Below, piece by piece: positions 61,150 through 64,000 of a DNA stretch of 64,000 nt (position 1 is the first letter of the stretch; every line of letters starts with the position of its first letter). The translations under genes and the position numbers were made by a program. Under the pieces are notes generated by a model. The model did not search any database. It was not told the DNA's origin and worked only from the letters and a program-made list of their open reading frames with translations. The DNA is taken from contig NZ_JAKRKC020000001.1 in assembly GCF_022664455.2 (NCBI RefSeq), positions 1,426,001-1,490,000 of the forward strand, given 5' to 3'. Origin of the DNA: Actinomadura luzonensis. GTDB lineage: Bacteria; Actinomycetota; Actinomycetes; Streptosporangiales; Streptosporangiaceae.

Positions 61150-61233
61150 TCAGGTCAGCAGCGCGCCGAGCACCACGATCAGCAGGAGCAGGCCGAGCAC
61201 CAGGGGCAGCAGCCAGGGGCGAGGACGATCCAC
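61150..61233 (-). CDS. Small single-helix membrane peptide, 27 aa
   Basis: A 27-codon frame beginning at GTG 61233, 10 bp downstream of thpR in the same direction. The peptide begins VDRPRPWLLP and then forms one hydrophobic helix (LVLGLLLLIVVLGALL). Basic and proline residues at the start favour a membrane-inserted small protein. The ribosome-binding site (AGGA) is weak. It is a candidate only. Confidence 0.4.
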   Translation of the reverse strand: MDRPRPWLLPLVLGLLLLIVVLGALLT

Positions 61234-61243
61234 GTCCTGGAGC

Positions 61244-61801
61244 CTAACCCCGCCCGGCCGGTGCGAGCGCCCATTCGGCGAGTGACTCGTACCTCACCTG
61301 CGGCCCGGTGCGGCTGCGCACGAGCCGGACGCGCTCCGCCCGCCAGGGCGAGCCGCTGAACCCGGACAGCGACTCCACCAGCGGGCGGAGGTCCGTCTCG
61401 ACCTTGGCGCGGGCCAGCGTGAGGTGCGGGCGCAGGGGCTTGCCGTCGGTCTGCGCGGCTCCGGCACGGCGGGCGCCGGCGCGCACCGAGTCGGCGAGCC
61501 TGGTCATGGGGTCGCCGGTGACGCCGACCCAGAGGACGCGGGCCCGGCGCGGCGAGGAGAAGGCGCCGAACCCGGCGAAGGCGAGGTCGAGGGCCTGGTG
61601 CCGGTGCACGGCGCGGGCCAGGCGGGTCTCCAGCTCCGGCAGCGTCCGCTCGGCCACCTCGCCGAAGAAGCCCAGCGTGATGTGCCAGGTGTCGCGGGCC
61701 GGCCAGCGCAGCCCCGGCACCTGCCCGACGTGCGGGGCGATCGCGAGTTCGAGCTCGTCCAGCACCTCGTCGGGCGGCACCAGGGCCGCGAACAGTCTCA
61801 T
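61244..61801 (-). CDS. thpR: RNA 2',3'-cyclic phosphodiesterase (2'-5' RNA ligase family)
   Basis: A 185-residue protein of the two-histidine phosphoesterase (LigT/ThpR) family. Both signature H-x-T motifs are present: WHITLGFF (His40, Thr42) and RPHLTLARA (His126, Thr128). These enzymes open 2',3'-cyclic phosphates and can ligate 2'-5' RNA ends in vitro. The protein starts MRLFAALVPPDEV, as expected for the family. The MFS gene ends 21 bp upstream in the same direction. Confidence 0.93.
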   Translation of the reverse strand: MRLFAALVPPDEVLDELELAIAPHVGQVPGLRWPARDTWHITLGFFGEVAERTLPELETRLARAVHRHQALDLAFAGFGAFSSPRRARVLWVGVTGDPMTRLADSVRAGARRAGAAQTDGKPLRPHLTLARAKVETDLRPLVESLSGFSGSPWRAERVRLVRSRTGPQVRYESLAEWALAPAGRG

Positions 61802-61822
61802 GCCAACAGATTGTGCCCCGGG

Positions 61823-63046
61823 CTAGGCCATGGCGAGCGTCGGCCGCGCGACCCGGCGGCTGATCAGCCGCGTCACGACGACCGCCAGCCCCGTGCCGAC
61901 CAGCACCAGCGCCCCGGACAGGATCACGCCCGTGCGCGGCCCGCCCAGCTCGGACAGCCAGCCCACGAGCGGCGCCCCCAGCGGCGCCCCGCCGGTGAAG
62001 ACCAGCATGTAGATGCCCATGACCCGGCCGCGCATGTCGGGCGAGGTGGCGAGCTGCACGCTGGCGTTCGCGGCCGTGTTGATGGTGATCAGCGCGATCC
62101 CGGTGGGCACCAGCAGCAGCAGGTACACCGGGTAGAACGGCGCCAGCCCGCTCGCGATCTGGAACAGCCCGAACCCGATCGCCCCGGCGAACAGCACCTT
62201 CTTGGTCAGCCGCGCCCGCCGCGCCGCGAGCAGCGCGCCGCCGAGCGCGCCGACGGCGAACATGCTGGAGGCCAGCCCGAACGAGGACGCCCCCGCCTTG
62301 AACACCTCGCGCGCCATGAGCGCGATCGACATCGAGAACGACTGCGAGAACATCGACACGAACCCGATGAGCAGCACCGGCAGCAGCAGCTCCTCGCGCC
62401 GCACCACGTACCGCAGGCCCTCCCTGAGCTGCCCCTTGGCGCGCGGCACCGGCGCGGCGGTGTTGAGCTCGGAGGCGCGCATGAACACCAGCGACGAGAT
62501 GACCGCGCCGAACGTCAGCGCGTTGATCAGGAACAGCGGGCCGGTGCCGCCCAGCACGTAGATCAGCACGCCGGCCAGCGCCGGGCCGACCACGCGGGCC
62601 AGGTTGAAGATGGAGCTGTTGAGCGCGATCGCGTTGGGCAGGTCGCGGCGGCCGACCATCTCGACCACGAACGCCTGCCGGGTCGGCACCTCCACGCAGG
62701 AGATCATGCCGAGCAGGAACGCCATCACGTACACGTGCCACACCTGGGCGGAGCCGGTCATCGTGAGCAGGCCGATGGTGAGGGCCAGCAGGGCCATGAG
62801 GCTCTGCGCGGCGACGAGGATGGGCCGCTTGGGGTAGCGGTCGGCGATCACGCCGCCGAACATGCCGAACAGCAGCATCGGCAGGAACTGCAGCGCGGTC
62901 GCCGTGCCGAGCGCCGCCGCGCTGCCGTGGGTCAGGTCGAGCACCAGCCAGTCCTGGGCGGTGCGCTGCAGCCAGGTGCCGACGTTGGAGACGGTGCCCC
63001 CGGCCGCGAACATGCGGTAGTTGCGAATCCTGAGCGACCGGAACAT
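61823..63046 (-). CDS. MFS transporter, MFS_3-like
   Basis: A 407-residue transporter with 12 hydrophobic segments. It begins FRSLRIRNYRMFAAGGTVSNVGTWLQ, a start shared by the MFS_3 (enterobactin/multidrug) group, with VVSNVGTWLQ-type helix 1, and shows GGVIADRYPKRPIL (motif A). The ATG at 63046 is chosen; the upstream frame runs back through the MarR gene. It is downstream of MarR in the same direction with MarR's stop 23 bp before it, so MarR-controlled efflux is likely. Substrate unknown. Confidence 0.9.
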   Translation of the reverse strand: MFRSLRIRNYRMFAAGGTVSNVGTWLQRTAQDWLVLDLTHGSAAALGTATALQFLPMLLFGMFGGVIADRYPKRPILVAAQSLMALLALTIGLLTMTGSAQVWHVYVMAFLLGMISCVEVPTRQAFVVEMVGRRDLPNAIALNSSIFNLARVVGPALAGVLIYVLGGTGPLFLINALTFGAVISSLVFMRASELNTAAPVPRAKGQLREGLRYVVRREELLLPVLLIGFVSMFSQSFSMSIALMAREVFKAGASSFGLASSMFAVGALGGALLAARRARLTKKVLFAGAIGFGLFQIASGLAPFYPVYLLLLVPTGIALITINTAANASVQLATSPDMRGRVMGIYMLVFTGGAPLGAPLVGWLSELGGPRTGVILSGALVLVGTGLAVVVTRLISRRVARPTLAMA

Positions 63047-63069
63047 CCCGGTCCTGGGTTGCTCAGGCT

Positions 63070-63522
63070 CTATATCTTGCTGAGCTTCTCCAGGATCGGG
63101 GCGGCCTGCCTGAGTATCGACCGCTCCTCCGGCGAGAGCTCCTTCAACCGCTGCGTCAGCCACGCCTCCTTGCGGCGGCGCTCCTCCTTCAGCAGCTTCT
63201 CGGCGGCCTCGGTCACGGTCACGGTCACCTGGCGCCGGTCGGTCGGGTGCGGGGTGCGGGCGACCAGGCCGCGTTCCTCTAGCGCGGCGATCACGCGCGT
63301 CATCGAGGGCGGCTGCACCTTCTCCAGCTCGGCCAATTCGCCGGGGGTTATTCCGGAATGCCGATCCACCGCGGCGAGCGTCGCGAACTGGGTGGGCGTC
63401 AGCGAGTGCGCCGCCGCCTGTCGTCGTAGGCGTCGGTTCAGCCTTGCCAAGGAGACGCGCAGGGCTGAAGCCAGACCCGCGTCGCTGCGCAGGTCCATCT
63501 TGGGCTGGGTGTTTGTTAGCAC
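63070..63522 (-). CDS. MarR-family transcriptional regulator
   Basis: A 150-residue MarR protein. The winged helix runs from SLTPTQFATLAAVDRHSGI through LEKVQPPSMTRVIAALEERGLV, with the wing TPHPTDRRQVTVTVTEAAEKLL; the outer helices form the dimer. It starts at GTG 63522, within a palindromic region, and precedes an MFS exporter in the same direction. Repression of itself and of that exporter, relieved by a small aromatic ligand, is the usual pattern. Confidence 0.93.
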   Translation of the reverse strand: MLTNTQPKMDLRSDAGLASALRVSLARLNRRLRRQAAAHSLTPTQFATLAAVDRHSGITPGELAELEKVQPPSMTRVIAALEERGLVARTPHPTDRRQVTVTVTEAAEKLLKEERRRKEAWLTQRLKELSPEERSILRQAAPILEKLSKI

Positions 63523-63542
63523 GAGTCATTACCTTTGCTAAC
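63515..63542. promoter_or_regulatory. Candidate MarR operator
   Basis: Perfect 7-bp inverted repeats GTTAGCA (63515-63521) and TGCTAAC (63536-63542), 14 bp apart, overlap the MarR start codon and its ribosome-binding site. The position fits autorepression. Confidence 0.5.
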
Positions 63543-63603
63543 TATACGGCAGAGCAAGATATTTCCCCAAACGGTCAAGGTGTCTCACCCCTTGATACCC
63601 CGA

Positions 63604-63629
63604 AGCCGCCCCGCGTGGGCGGGGCGGCT
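63604..63629 (-). terminator. Strong GC hairpin downstream of the permease gene
   Basis: A perfect 11-bp stem, AGCCGCCCCGC (63604-63614) with GCGGGGCGGCT (63619-63629), and a 4-base loop lie just downstream of the permease stop codon at 63651. No T tract follows in either direction, as is common for actinomycete terminators. Confidence 0.7.
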
Positions 63630-63650
63630 CCGGTCGACGTCCAGAACGTC

Positions 63651-64000
63651 TCAGACGCCGAACAGCGCCCGGATCGGGCCGATCGCGAAGTAGAGGACGA
63701 ACAGCGCGGTCACGCCCCACAGCAGAGGGTGGATCTCCCGCGCCTTGCCGCGCACGACCTTGATCAGCACGTAGCTGATGAAGCCGGCGCCGATGCCGTT
63801 CGAGATCGAGTAGGTGAACGGCATGATGACGACGGTGAGGAACGCCGGGATGGCGATCTCGTAGTCGTTCCAGTCGATGTCGCGGATGGCGGTCATCATG
63901 AGGAAGCCGACGACGACCAGGGCGGGCGCGGCGGCCTCGTACGGCACCACGGTCACGAGCGGCGCGAAGAAGATGGCCACCAGGAACAGCAGCCCGGTCA
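63651..64000 (-). CDS. NCS2 purine permease, C-terminal part (cut by window edge)
   Basis: The frame runs off the right edge of the window; the visible 116 residues are the C-terminal part. They contain LVAIFFAPLVTVVPYEAAAPALVVVGFLMM and DIDWNDYEIAIPAFLTVVIMPFTYSISNGIGAGFISY as landmarks, both typical of AzgA/PbuG-type adenine, guanine and hypoxanthine permeases, and end with a helix ALFVLYFAIGPIRALFGV. The gene is transcribed leftward and followed by the strong hairpin at 63604-63629. Exact purine specificity is not shown. Confidence 0.9.
   Translation of the reverse strand, partial: TGLLFLVAIFFAPLVTVVPYEAAAPALVVVGFLMMTAIRDIDWNDYEIAIPAFLTVVIMPFTYSISNGIGAGFISYVLIKVVRGKAREIHPLLWGVTALFVLYFAIGPIRALFGV

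Overview
The window is a high-GC actinobacterial chromosome segment. Codons end overwhelmingly in G or C, GTG and TTG starts are common, many genes overlap by 4 bp, and there is a spore-associated-protein homologue, a dynamin-like GTPase pair and many one-component regulators. A sporulating filamentous actinomycete, perhaps Streptosporangiaceae (Nonomuraea/Actinomadura-like), fits best; that placement is inference. No rRNA, tRNA, CRISPR array, transposase or phage gene was seen.

Layout. 1-8.1 kb: end of a TetR gene, a trehalose-synthase-like GH13 enzyme, a TetR/FAD-monooxygenase divergon with a clear palindrome, and a PadR-DUF1048-DrrA-DrrB-P450 operon. 8.4-10 kb: a small EF-hand protein and a PucR-type regulator. 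10-28 kb is the most unusual part. A crotonyl-CoA carboxylase/reductase is coupled to a type I PKS with the order ACP-KS-AT-(half DH)-KR-ACP-TE. Divergent from it is an antigen-85-like secreted esterase, then a GNAT with a short upstream leader ORF and two unknown proteins. Last comes a tightly overlapping FAAL-MmpL-MFS-glycosyltransferase operon. Together these could make, glycosylate and export an alpha-alkyl, beta-hydroxy fatty acid with mycolate-like chemistry; this is inference. The PKS reading frame is broken once inside the KR domain.

28-37 kb: an MFS exporter, a secreted Ig-like protein, an IclR-controlled homogentisate operon (hmgA, an unknown gene, fahA), an L,D-transpeptidase and an NfeD/SPFH pair. 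37-43 kb: a sugar ABC transporter operon (no ATPase) with a Gfo/Idh/MocA dehydrogenase and a ROK repressor; three ATTAYGCAA sites may be its operators. 43-46 kb: tdh-kbl (threonine to glycine) followed by a LysR gene; tdh carries a perfect 72-bp in-frame tandem duplication at its 3' end.

46-52 kb: ECF sigma factor with a membrane partner, a spore-associated protein and a DynA/DynB-like GTPase pair. 52-58 kb: a response regulator-kinase-response regulator array, an L-2-hydroxyglutarate oxidase, and a TetR/FAD-monooxygenase pair whose monooxygenase has a second single-base frameshift. 58-64 kb: small enzymes, a secreted propeller-like protein, an aldo/keto reductase, ThpR, a MarR-MFS pair and the C-terminal end of a purine permease. 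Short in-frame tandem repeats recur in unrelated genes throughout.
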